Positions 44,262 to 55,167 of a stretch of 64,000 nt of DNA are shown piece after piece (position 1 is the first letter of the stretch; the number at the start of each line of letters is the position of its first letter). The position numbers and the translations under genes are program-made. The notes beneath the pieces were generated by a model that did no database searches, was not told where the DNA came from, and saw only the letters and a program-made list of their open reading frames with translations. Source of the DNA: Rutpela maculata (lineage: Eukaryota; Arthropoda; Insecta; Coleoptera; Cerambycidae); NCBI GenBank assembly GCA_936432065.2, contig OW386291.2, positions 109,433,823-109,497,822 of the forward strand, read 5' to 3'.

Positions 44262-44472
44262 GGTAAATATGCTGACTGATAGCGATAATTCAGGATCAGA
44301 CAAGGATTACGTGCCAGAAAATTTGTCAGATTGTTATGATCGTAATAATCATAGCCCGCTTGCTTACTTAAAAAATAACTTTAACAGTTCTGGGAAAATT
44401 CCCCAGTTGGTAATGGCAACCAGGAGGAAAGCATTCACGATGATCTTAATGAATGAACTGCTTAACGACTGA
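44262..44472 (+). pseudogene. Acidic N-terminal fragment, probably of a transposon protein
   Basis: 70 residues from an ATG: MLTDSDNSGSDKDYVPENLS, then a basic end. Acidic starts of this style are common in insect transposon proteins, but no family can be named. It stops eight bases before the Harbinger-like MITE, which may have cut it. Confidence 0.25.
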
Positions 44473-44479
44473 CTCTTTG

Positions 44480-44874
44480 AAGCCTCTATCAGACAAAGCA
44501 ATTCAGTCACTGCAGTAAAAGTGCGGCGATTCTGTCGCCGCAATATAATATTCCGAGTAGCTATCAGACTATGCAATGCAGTCGCTGCAATCTTCAGTTA
44601 TTAACTGTCATTTCCAACGTTAATACCTAAAATTACTACAATTTATATTGATTTATAGGTATACATTAACATATCCAAACTTTTTTATATATTGGCAACA
44701 CCAAAGTTCCTACAAAAATCACTAAGTCGCGGCAACTTCTTGCGGAAAAATATGTTCTAATTTGTGCAATTCGGTTGCAGATACAGAATCGCATAGTGTG
44801 ATAATAAAAATTGCGGCGATTCTGTTGCCGCAATCGAAGTGAAGCGCCTGAATTGCATTGTCTGATAAGGGCTT
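44480..44874. mobile_element. Harbinger-like MITE, 395 bp
   Basis: TIRs AAGCCTCTATCAGACAAAGC and, inverted, AAGCCCTTATCAGACAATGC. A third copy of the repeat (GCTATCAGACTATGCAATGC) lies at 44558. Each end also has a hairpin GCGGCGATTCTGTCGCCGC. The ends resemble PIF/Harbinger termini; no protein. Confidence 0.55.
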
Positions 44875-45279
44875 AATAAATAATATTCTTTTAACTTAAT
44901 AAGAGCAATTTTTGTTGTAATATTTTTTAGAAATATACTTTTTTTTATTCACTTACGACTTTTATTTGCTGTATTTCCTCAATTTTTCTCTCAAAAAATG
45001 TCGCATCTTAATTTTTTTTTAAATGTTTAATATTTTAATGAGAAACTTAAACAATAAAAATTGTTCTAAAAAAAAAAGCTCTCATTCAAAAAATGCGGAT
45101 GGCATTGTAAACTAACTAGAGGAAGCATTGTACTCTTCGCCGATTTACTGAGCTTTTTATATAATTGTTACACATTCTATAGGATACTCTTCGCATTTTT
45201 CTTGTAAATAATGTTAGTTTTTGGACATTCTAAATATTGTGATACCAACTTTGTTGTGGAAAAAAAATATATGAAAAAA
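44875..45279. other. Non-coding stretch
   Basis: AT-rich; ACTCTTCGC words at 45132 and 45185 recall the repeat at 46150-46500. No gene. Confidence 0.4.
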
Positions 45280-45283
45280 AAAT

Positions 45284-45330
45284 TCACCATGTGAGGGATC
45301 GAACACGAGACCTTTGGATTGCAAGGCAAC
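45284..45330 (-). pseudogene. tRNA-like 3' fragment with B box
   Basis: On the minus strand TTGCAATCCAAAGGTCTCG then TGTTCGATCC resembles the 3' half of a tRNA from the anticodon loop (GCA) through the T arm. The T stem does not pair well, so it is degraded or only similar by chance. It adjoins the (GTT)n tail of the retroposon at 45330. Confidence 0.3.
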
Positions 45331-45965
45331 AACAACAACAACAAGCATTTATTAATGTTTCACAAGGTACAATAATGCGCCATTCCGGAGTCCGGCCCGG
45401 AGCCAGCCAAACAACCACGGCGAACATCGCCGAGGTGAGTGTGAGACTGGGCGGGTAGGGTCCGGTTTGGCGGTGACGAAAATTATTTTTTAAAACTCCT
45501 GCCTAATGGAAAAAGGCTTAAATTTAACGGTATTGTATAACGTAGTACACAAGGGTACTTAAAAATAATTGAAATTAAAACTGTAAAAAACTATCGAATT
45601 CGCGCACACGCGAACACTTAAAAATTTTGATTGCTGGCACGGGAAAATAAAACTCAACGAAAAAAACCGTTTGAGACAATTCCACCCTGGTAGTCTTCCT
45701 GACGCCAGGAAAGTGTCGTGGATAGTTAAAAGTGTGTAATGTTATGTGAAATTTTGGTTTGTTAAGAATTTATTGGTCGAGACTGAATTTAGAGACAAAA
45801 AATAGACAAGGAACAAAAAAGGTAAAAACAAATAAAGGGAATAGAGAGGGGTTGATTGTAGGTTTTGGTGAAGATTAAAGGTGGGGAAAGGAGAAGTTGT
45901 CGTAGAGGGAAGTGTGGTTAGAGAGGTTGCCGAAAGAGGCAACGCCTGGTATGGTAAGGGGTGTC
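45330..45965 (-). mobile_element. Second copy of the retroposon seen at 16640-17289
   Basis: On the minus strand it starts TTACCATACCAGGCGTTGCC, has the CTCGGCGATGTTCGCCGTGG hairpin near 45433 and ends with AATAAATGC and (GTT)n. It is diverged from the first copy in the middle. Confidence 0.65.
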
Positions 45966-46149
45966 GGATATCGAAAAGGATCGCATTATGCTGTCTGATT
46001 CGTGTTATGTTGCGGGTTTTCTTACCAGAAAACTTGAATAAATGTCATCCAAGAATTATATTTCAACGGATTAAATACATTATTATGAAATATATATATT
46101 GGTAAAATGTAAAAAAAAAATATAGAGAATAACATTTCGAAAGATTTCT

Positions 46150-46500
46150 ATTTAACTACAAATGACAGAAATTTTGAAAAAAAATTTTTTTTAAATTAAA
46201 TGATTAATAACTTTTTTATTTATTAATTGATTTTTTTCAAAAACAATAGGGTTCTTCCTCTAGCTAATGCTAACTTACTTTCCAAATTTCAATACAATCG
46301 GACTTTTCTTTCTTAAGTTATCGTGCTTACAAGAAACGTGACGGACGGACAGACAGACGGACATTTTGAAAGTTGTTCAGAATTCGTTCACTAACACAAT
46401 GATATGAAAATTTTTTCTCTACGAGTGATATTTCCGGTTTTAGAAATGTGTCGATCAAATGCAATATACTCTTCGTTTTTGCGAAGAGTATAATAATGGA
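46150..46500. repeat. Interspersed repeat (family B) with terminal hairpin
   Basis: Contains ACGGACGGACAGACAGACGG (46350) and ends with the hairpin ACTCTTCGTTTTTGCGAAGAGT (46470-46491). Non-coding. Confidence 0.45.
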
Positions 46501-46739
46501 AAAATGCGATTATCTCTAAAGCAACAAAATGTCAGTTACGACCTTCCTGCTTAGCAGGGCAGAGTTATGGCCCGTTAAAAAGTGTATTAACCAATTTTTA
46601 ATTTTTGATTTTAAAGGATTTTTAGATTTTTAGGTTGAAAAATAACAACTAGTTAAGAAATTAATATTTATTTCAATATTTTTATTGAATTAATTGTAAT
46701 GCTGTATAGCATATAAAATGTTTTCACCTTAATACTCTT

Positions 46740-48155
46740 CACCTGAAAGGTCATCGATGTCAAAAGGTTGGCCAGGATTCTCGCATGTCTTCATCGCCTC
46801 CACACATATAAAGCTCAGTGCATAAAATGTTTTGGGATTTACATTTACAGGATACACCACATTTCCCTTTTACACATGAACTCGAATTAATTTTAAAATG
46901 GTTTCAGGTGCACAAGGAAGTGTTGGTAGATTAGGGTGCTGCTGGTCAGCAAGATGCCATTCCACAACCTGGTAATGTGCTGTACGAATAAAAGTAGTTA
47001 GTGACGCTTTTGTAGGAGGCAGATTTTCACTTTGTGCCTTGTGCTTGGAGAACATCAAACAACGAAGCTCCCTAATGTCTGAATCTTCGTCCCTGGTGTA
47101 TATATCTTACGAATACATTTTTCAATTATAGTTTTAGGTTTCAGCTTCATACCCGAATTCTTCAATGAATCCAAGTTTCTTAAAAATGTCATTATCTGTT
47201 ATAAACCTTCCAAAACGATGATTTTTCCTTCTTTGCAAGTGAACCTGTGTCATTATATCCTGACAGATCTTTTCTGGTCCTAATGCGGTGCAAATTCCGC
47301 CAACGTCAATCATTCTTCGATTATTTCCTATTCGGGTGACAAACATGCTTAGACATGTAAAAGATTTTGACCTCCACAATGCTAGTAGAAATACGTCTGT
47401 ATCAGGCGAATATATATGAATCGCAGTAGCTCCTTTTCGGGAGGCAAAAAGGCAGTGCAGTGTTATTTTAACGTCAGCTTCTTCATGACTATTTTGAAGT
47501 CCACCTACGTCACTTTCGAAAGATGATTTGGTTTCAGTCCTCTAGCTTACGATTAAGCTTCTTTCAATATTGCGTGCGTACAACGAAGTTTTTTGTGCAA
47601 AATACGCTGTTAGCTATCATTTGTTTTTATATGAGAAAGGAGGGATTTCATCTGTATATTTGTAATGTTTGTGGAGTCGGTTATTTTGTATTCAGTGGGT
47701 GTTACTGTAGATGTCCTTTTATGTCACATCGCAGATTTAAGAGAATTTTCAAGATATGTGTCAAACACCAAGTGAATTTCATCATATTTTAAAATAGTTC
47801 CCTTGATTTTATTATTAAAGTCCAAAGCTAGATCATTACATATTTTAACCTGCGCTGATTTTTTCAACGATTGCAGCTTTGCCATTCCTTTACGAACAGG
47901 GACACAGTGGAATTTTGCATTCAGATGCTCTGTTATATTTGAGTTCACCAAAGGTATAGACAAAGAAGTTTGTACAGTATTATCAATTTTTGCAGGGTGT
48001 TGCTCTTTTAAGATATTCATTAGTTTAGATTTATTTGTAGACAACTTCATTGATCCATCCAGATTAAATATGGAGAACGGAACTGCCGATAATTCATAAT
48101 TCCTTAATGATGTTTTTAGTTCAATATCAGTACGGCTTCTAGATATAACTAGCAA
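46740..48155 (-). pseudogene. Transposon-type gene with EADxK...SPDTD motif and CXC domain
   Basis: Right to left: 48155-47724 (KYDEIHLVFDTYLENSLK), then NSHEEADVKITLHCLF and IYSPDTDVFLLALWRSK (about 47500-47385), then FVTRIGNNRRMIDV and CTALGPEKICQD (47379-47134), a helical part with YQVVEWHLADQQHP (47058-46870), and a cysteine-rich end (CVKGKCGVSCKCK, 46880-46820). This order matches a repeat-encoded protein family that I know from aphid, hydra and other invertebrate genomes; the C-terminus resembles a CXC (tesmin/TSO1-type) zinc domain. Several stops and shifts break it. A second member lies at 59880-60640. Confidence 0.6.
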
Positions 48156-48880
48156 GCGTGTGAATAATGATTGGTCGAATTGTACTACAGTGTCAGCTAA
48201 CTTGTTTTGAGTGTAGTTTTACATAAACTAAGTTTTCCTTTCTACTTGGGTCCCAGAAATTCGTACTGTCAGTTTCAATTCTTTTTTTTTAAGCGGTGTA
48301 CATTTCACAACCCTTTTATAAAATGCTTAATGTATCCGTTTGTATGGTTTCATGAAATACACACTTTGTTGTTGTGTTGATCAGTTCACTCCCTTCATAT
48401 GTTATAGGGTTGGTCAATGTTCTGATGGTGTTATAGATACATTGCACATCTTCATTTTGTCGCTTTCCCCTAGATCGGGTCAAATGGTGGTGTTGAGAAA
48501 CCTGTTATTTTTTAACTTTTTTGCCGTCAGCAATAGCGAAACTACATGGAGTGCAGGGGGTACGACGCACACGAGCCTCAGAACTTGGAGCTATATATTA
48601 AAAAAAAATGTTTTTTATTTTATGTTAAATAAACTGAATTATTTTATTTTAACGAAATTTATTTGTTTTATAAAGTTTAGGGGGGGCAACCAGATAATCT
48701 TGCACACGAGCCTCATCGTCTCTAGTAACGCCACTGGCCGTTAGGCCTTATTGTGCTTTGTAAGAGCTGATCGTTATGATAATATCTTAAGATAGCTCCT
48801 TTAAAATTAAAGTAATAAGCAAATTTTTTTCCGTGGTAATCAGTGGAATGCCCAAAATCGGTAAACGTCCACGGATTAGG
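48156..48880. other. Non-coding stretch
   Basis: The phrase CACACGAGCCTCA occurs twice (48577 and 48703). An open frame at 48340-48744 has no recognisable domain. Confidence 0.4.
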
Positions 48881-49510
48881 GAACTTTTTTTGAGTGTTCT
48901 ACATCGAAATATAAAAAAACAGAACCTCACTTATCTCCGAAATGGTTAAAGATATCAAGTAGAAATTTGGCACACATGTAAAGGGACTAAATGGCTTTAC
49001 TTGTAGATACAAAAAAAATCAATTTTTTTTTATATATATTTTTCACAACAAAAATGCGAAAATATACGAAAAATTGTATGTATGTCTTTAATAGAATAAA
49101 TTAAAATCTAATAAATAAACAATAAGAAAAAATACTTATTTATCCATTTTTATAAGCACTATTATTATATAAAATATCAACTAAAGAAAAATGGAACTTT
49201 TTTTGAGTGTTCTACATCGAAATATAAAAAAACAGAACCTCACTTATCTCCGAAATGGTTAAAGATATCAAGTAGAAATTTGGCACACATGTAAGGGGAC
49301 TAAATGGCTTTACCTGTAGATACAAGAAAAAAATCAATTTTTTTTTTATATTTATTTTTCACAACAAAAATGCGAAAATATACGAAAAATTGTATGTATG
49401 TCTTTAATAGAATAAATTAAAATCTAATAAACAAACAATAAGAAAAAATACTTATTTATCCATTTTTATAAGCACTATTATTATATAAAATATCAACTAA
49501 AGAAAAATGG
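48881..49510. repeat. Tandem duplication, two 313-bp units
   Basis: GAACTTTTTTTGAGTGTTCT starts copies at 48881 and 49194. They are nearly identical to 49510 (a few single-base changes and homopolymer-length differences), so the duplication is recent. Non-coding. Confidence 0.92.
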
Positions 49511-51600
49511 AAGAACCAAGCTTTTCATTATTAATGGGGCAATAAAAATAAAATGTGTTTTAGAGAGGAAAAAGATATCTTGAACTGAAAGTACAAATAT
49601 GTACTTATTATTATTATTTTAAAGCAGTCGTCATGAGGTAGGTATTATAAAATGTTTACCACACAAGCTTATATAAAAATAACAAATATTACTCAAAATC
49701 AACGAATATTGAAGATGTTTTTTCAACGAATTCGTATCTGGCTATGGGTTTTTACACGGAGTAGTATTTAAATTTTAGGTTAGGTTATGTTCACTGCCTA
49801 TTGGTTCTGACAAATGCGCATGCGCATGTGGAATTGTCAAAACCAAAGCAGAATCGGTGTCGCTGGACGCCATCGTCCGACTTTCTCTCTCTGACGTAAC
49901 ATTTCAAGACTGGGTAAAATCAGGCAGATTTTAATCGCTTCAAGTATTTTTGGAAGAGATTTAAAAAAAAAATGTTGTCTATGGGGTTTTTAATGATGTT
50001 AGTTTACGATTTTGAGTATTTTAATTCAATTTTATTTTTTGGGCAAGTTCCCTATTGAACTTGAACTAGAAGTTGGTTGGCTCAGCTGTTAGTGTAGTGT
50101 TCAATTGTTTTAGTGTTTGTGAAAATTGCTTCACTGTCTATAAAGAAGAATTAAGTAGTTATAGTTTTAATAAAAAATGCTAAAAACTTGTCGCATTGAA
50201 TAGCACATTTTTTAAGGAGGGAGTTGTTATATCGAAATACATTCCAATATATAAAGACAAATGTCTTGTGTCAATGTGACTACTATCATTCGTACGTTAA
50301 ACTGTCCTAATTCTGAATTCTTTATAAACATTACCTAGTTGTTAATTTTGAAACTGCTGATTAATCACCTTTTTAGTTATTTTGAATGTACATAGCGTAG
50401 ATTTTATTTTTCTATAACGCAATATTTTGCAAATTTTTTATCAGCAGATCCAAAAAATATATGAAGGCAAATTTGTAAATTTGAATAATTCCATTTTATT
50501 TAGCTATAACATCTAGTAATAACATTTTGTAACTTAAAGAATACTGTGCCTAATGCCAAGTTGGATAATCTCTCTGCTGTTTTGTAATCAAATAAAATAA
50601 AGTTTTTTGAAATGTGTTTACCTAAGTATAATTGTTCTAAATACTATTAACAACTAAAGTTACATTAAAAAATAAAAATACAAAATACAAAATGGCGAAT
50701 CCAAGATGACCGAATTCAAGACCAAATATGTAATATATAATATATTTCTGTTCATGGAAGCTCTAAAACTCAATAGCATCATTTTTTTCTATTTTCATCC
50801 TTATATAGGGGATGTTTTTGGCTCTTCTGAATTAATCAATGAATATACGGATTTTGCGATTTTAGATTTGAATTCTGCGTCTAAAAATTCTAAGAATATC
50901 TTGATTGCTCTGCCATAGCTGATGAGTATTCATTTTTTATGGGGCTGTGTCTTTTTTGATATGCATCACGCATATCACAACTTCAGTCCCTCATATCTCA
51001 AAAACAAAACATATGTTCAACTTGAAATTTTGTATTCAGGATGTTCTTATTATTAACTCTCTCTTAATTTAAAACAAAATTTGAGGGCGAGAAAATGGGC
51101 GATTTTTGGCCTATTTTTGGAGTCACTCTTTCCTAGAAAGTTTCCAAAAAAGTCACCTAGCTCCCGTGTTACAATAAGAGTTTCTTTAAAATCATTTTAT
51201 ATTTGAACAAAGGTGCAAAAATTAAGCTTCACTGTCAGTGTGTCCCATTTTGGCAACTCCTCAAATGGGTTTGTATCAAATTTCGTGGATTTTTCTCGAG
51301 GGAAATAAAAATTATAAAGTTGCCAATTAAAATTCACTTTTGCGCGGGATTGTGTATTTAAAAGAGTGCCCTGAGTACCCTGACTCAAACAACTGACGAA
51401 TGTTTAATTGTTAATTTCTGCAGGGTTTACTTAATTAAAACTCTGCTTGAAATAATAATGGCGCGCAATGGTTGCGTATAGTTAAAAACACTAATTTTAC
51501 AAAACTTACTGACACTGACAGGCGGACTATTTGGATACAGAGTGTCAGCTTTATACGTACAAATATTTTGCAGGATGATATGTTGGCCCAAAAGAAGAAA
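49511..51600. other. Non-coding stretch, possible decayed LTR at 50211
   Basis: TTAAGGAGGGAGTTGTTATA at 50211 looks like a polypurine tract followed by an LTR start (TGTTATA), as in the complete retrovirus at 8941. No second LTR or pol piece is seen. The rest, including the open frame at 50706-50918, shows nothing. Confidence 0.35.
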
Positions 51601-51604
51601 AAAA

Positions 51605-51940
51605 TCCTTTTTTCTTCAAGCGTATTAAAATATTTAAATTATGTCACCAAAAACAGAAGTAGAAGTAGGACATTGTTTTACTAGTAACAAAATGTTAGTA
51701 CCTAACGCCACCGTAGTGGCCATTGTTTTACTAGTAACATAATGTTAGTTCCGAAAGCGCCACCGCAGTGGGTATTGTTTTACTAGTAACATAATGTCAA
51801 TACCGAATGCCACCGGTGGCGCGCTATCCACTAGCCACTTGTCATATTGTGTCAACATGTAAGACTGTAGTTTGAATATTTGTACATTTATGATAAATAA
51901 ATGACTTTTTGCATTTTAATACGCTTGAAGAAAAAATAGT
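51605..51940. mobile_element. Small element with 23-bp inverted ends and tandem repeats
   Basis: TTTTTCTTCAAGCGTATTAAAAT at 51608 is repeated inverted at 51917-51940. Between them lie three ~50-bp tandem repeats at 51671, 51721 and 51773 (CATTGTTTTACTAGTAACAT ... GCCACCG.AGTGG). Helitron-like non-autonomous elements often have such tandem arrays, but no diagnostic end is visible. Confidence 0.5.
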
Positions 51941-52078
51941 ATATATTACACGGAGTAGAACGCCTTTTTTTGTGTTTCGCCCAGTTTGCGGCTTCAGCTT
52001 CGCCTCAGCCGCAAATCCTGGGCTCAACACAAAAAAAGAGTGCGTTCTCCTTCTAGTAATATAATATACTATTTTCTA
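51935..52078. repeat. ~140-bp imperfect hairpin
   Basis: AAAATAGTATATATTAC ... AACGCCTTTTTTTGTGTTTC ... TTTGCGGCTTCAGCTTCG folds back on CCTCAGCCGCAAA ... AACACAAAAAAAGAGTGCG ... ACTATTTT. The GC-rich apex (GCGGCTTCAGCTTCGCCTCAGC) is unusual for the region. Confidence 0.8.
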
Positions 52079-52184
52079 GCTCAAACTTATTTGTTGATTT
52101 AAAATTAATTAGAAATAGATAATGTTTTCAGTTTACAAAGTACAACTATAAACAGAAGACGGCAGAGACAAAAATATCGCGCTT

Positions 52185-52720
52185 ATTTATTACTTCCACA
52201 TCCAGTGGAAGTATAGTAATGACAAATTTTTTTTAAAAAACTCTGTTCAAATAGGCTTAGAATGTCATGAAACGTCAACATTTTAAGTCTGAGCAAAACA
52301 AATTTCTGTCTGTCGGTCGGTCGGTCGGTCTGTCTGTAACTTTTTTTGTGCGCACGATTACTCCGGAACCATTTAAGATATTGACTTGAAATTTGGTACA
52401 CGTATGTATTTTAACGAGATCTAGAAGTAGGTTATATTTTATTAGGTATATTTTAATAGGTAAATCAAGCAGGTAAAAGTCCATAAAATTAGTATTTAGT
52501 ATATACAAGAGAAGCTAATATCTCAAAAAAAATTTTGGCATTTATCACCCCCATTACACCCCCACCTCATTTTTAAAGGGGGTAAAAAAAATAAAATTTA
52601 GCGTGTGTACAAAAACCCAAGGCATCAACATTTTTTTTTTTTACTTCATTCACCTCCGCATTCACTACCGATGTGGCCTATCGTTTCATAGATTTTTTGT
52701 TGAGAATTTCTGGTCGCCTC
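52185..52720 (+). mobile_element. Family A MITE, right-truncated copy
   Basis: Begins ACTTCCACATCCAGTGGAAG and follows the full family order up to ACCGATGTGGCCTATCGTTT, missing the last ~130 bp. Confidence 0.75.
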
Positions 52721-53834
52721 ACAAAAATAAAAAATGAAAATTGCTTGCAACAAAATTTCGAACTAACAAAAAAAATTAAAAAACCAATATATAGCTTTTT
52801 TAGATAATTTAATATATAGGCGTGCAGATTACCCCCAATAAGTGATCTAGAAACTGAGCAACCGATTTGGTCGAGGTAACCACTTCTAACTTGGTTTTTC
52901 TTAAAGTTAACATCGAAGAGTACTTACAGTAAAAAATTAGCCAAAGTTAGTTGATCGGAACATATAAACAATCGCAAAAAACTATAATTTTTTTATATCA
53001 CGAATTTTGTCGAATTTCATCTTCAACTCGCGATATCTCGGCAAATAATGAATATTTTTAGATGAAATTTCAGCACGACATTGCTCATGTTATTCTTTAA
53101 AATACTGAATTAGTTCGAACCCTTATTTATTTCACAGATGAAAATAGTGATTTTTCAAAGAATTTCGTTTGTCAAGCCTAATTTTTTTTTCAAACACAAA
53201 AGTTGTGTGACGAACTATTAATACGATAATTTTTGATAAACTTATATTAAAGTACACTATTTAAAGAAGTTTTCTGTAAAGTTTCACGTATTCATATTGT
53301 ATATATAAAAAGTTATCGCACTTTGAAGTAGCGTCTCCGCGCGCAGCAGACATGTTTACGCGCGGCATGTTTCATTGTGGTGGTTGCCGTAGTTCAGGCG
53401 TTTACTATCATATCAATGCAATGTTTTGTTACATATTCCCTTGTTACAGTTAAAAAAAATGTTTCTCTACGACTTGATGGTATGATTTTATGAAGCCGCA
53501 AAGTTTTAAACATCTATGATTCTTTGGCCATCAAACAAATATTTTGACTTGAAACTTTCTGTGGTTGTTAACATTTGCAATTTTCCAAAATTTTGTCTAA
53601 ATCGATATATTATTAATGAGATTGTATCAAATTCTTTTAAAACACTAAACAGTTAGTGTTTCCTCGGAAGATTGTGCAAAAACGGCTAACATTCAATGTT
53701 TCATCTCTACTACAACGTAAAATTTTCAATCATATAAAGTGTCACAAAAACGAGTTACACAAGAAAGTATAATATTTTTTAAAGGAATAGGTACCCGAAC
53801 CGAAATAAATTTCGGTTTCGGTCCTGATGTCGTA
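52721..53834. other. Non-coding stretch
   Basis: AT-rich apart from a GC-rich run at 53333-53370 (CGCGCGCAGCAGACATG). No gene recognised. Confidence 0.4.
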
Positions 53835-53985
53835 CATCGTTCCAGAGTAATCGTTCGCATAAAAAAAAAGTTACAACAGACCGACCGACAGAATATTTTT
53901 TTGCTCAAACTTAAAATCTCGACGTTTCATGTAATTCTAAGCTTATTTGAACAAACTTTTTTTTTATCGTTACTATAATTTCATG
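53835..53985 (-). mobile_element. Family A MITE, left-end fragment, inverted
   Basis: CCAGAGTAATCG, GACCGACCGACAG, CTCGACGTTTCATG, then CGTTACTATA are the inverse of the family's left 150 bp. Confidence 0.65.
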
Positions 53986-54156
53986 AGTTATTTCAGTTTC
54001 TGGCCAGTATCAATAAATTTATAATAATATAATATATAAGTAGACTATCCCTCTTAATAGTATGTGAGATTATCTATAATATACGTAAAACAATCACCGA
54101 TTACACAAAAAAAAATAGATTGAATGACATGAGATAAAATATTAGGTGGCGAGCGG

Positions 54157-54166
54157 TATTTATAAT
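54157..54166 (+). promoter_or_regulatory. Possible TATA box
   Basis: TATTTATAAT, 47 bases before the ATG at 54213. It would place a start of transcription near 54185-54195 and give a short 5' leader. Confidence 0.3.
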
Positions 54167-54212
54167 TTTAATCCATTGTACAAAATTTAATTGTTTAAAA
54201 CATCTTGCAAAA

Positions 54213-54297
54213 ATGAGAGGGTTGCAAATTGTAATTCTTCTTAGTTTCATTTATTTCATTAACTGCTTTAAAATACCAGGTGATAGCAAAGCTGAAG
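54213..54297 (+). CDS. Candidate first exon: signal peptide of a secreted protein
   Basis: An ATG opens 28 codons plus one base and ends at a strong donor, GAAG|GTATGT. The peptide MRGLQIVILLSFIYFINC is a textbook signal peptide, followed by a short polar stretch (FKIPGDSKAE). Exit is in phase 1, the phase in which the dsRNase exon at 10094 is entered. It could be exon 1 of a tandem dsRNase paralogue whose other exons lie beyond 64000, or of any other secreted protein. There is no downstream exon in the window. The sequence, frame and donor are seen; the gene identity is inference. Confidence 0.45.
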
Positions 54298-54560
54298 GTA
54301 TGTAAAGTCTTATATTATTATAATATCCAAATATTAAATTATATACGGTGTTTCCCTGGATTGAGTTCACAATTGGAGTAAACTTTTTATCTTTGATTAG
54401 TCCTTAATAAAAACTTGTTTATTCTGAAAATAGCATTTCCGCTAAAACCATCGATTTTTAATGTACAAGTCAATAATCTGGAAAAGTATTTTTTTTAGAT
54501 TCTATATGTCGACAAAAGTCTCTCTTAGTAAAAAATTCAGCTCTTTTAAAAAAAACCGAT

Positions 54561-54745
54561 GCCTAAGGAATCAGTACTTCTACATCCAGATTTTCTATCC
54601 AAGTCTCTTACAACGAAAAGAAAATTGATTTTATATTTGCACTTCACTATACTGTTTAAATAACTTTAATAATATAAAATTTGAAATCGTCTACCCCAAA
54701 AACCTATAAAACTATAATAATATGCCACATCGGAAGTGGGATGGG
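54561..54745 (-). mobile_element. Family A MITE, right-end fragment, inverted
   Basis: GGAATCAGTACTTCTACATCCAG, then CCAAGTCTCTTACAACG to TGCCACATCGGAAG: the inverse of the last ~180 bp of the family. It may belong with the fragment at 53835 as the two ends of one copy. Confidence 0.65.
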
Positions 54746-55167
54746 GATGATGGTGGGGTGAAAATCAATGAAAACGTCTGAAACCGAAATATATAATTTT
54801 TGAACTCCTTAAGAACTTATAACGAGCTATTCAGACGTTTTCATTAATTTCAACCCCTTTTACCATCATTTGAAAAACAATTTTTTTTTTCAAAATTTTG
54901 CAACTTTCAACCCTTACCTATATCTCAAAATCAGCCCACGGAAAACGTCTGAAATAATTTTTCCGACATTAATGACGTTGAATAGAACAAGTATCCAAAG
55001 TTTATATACACACTTTTATTTGTTTTTTTAATGATATGGCGATAAAATTGAAAACGTATTCAATGAGCGAGTAATGATGGCTATTACTCAAGAGGATGAC
55101 GAACCGAAGGCGAGTGTCGTAATTCATCCGAGTGAGTAATAGAATTGCAGGCGAGTAGATTACTATA
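54746..55167. other. Non-coding stretch with an 85-bp hairpin
   Basis: AATGAAAACGTCTGAA (54769) pairs with TTCAGACGTTTTCATT (54831). The rest is featureless. Confidence 0.5.

Noticed and set aside
45742..45942. Ser/Thr/Leu-rich minus-strand frame
   Set aside because: It lies in the pyrimidine-rich non-coding body of the retroposon copy; composition explains it.
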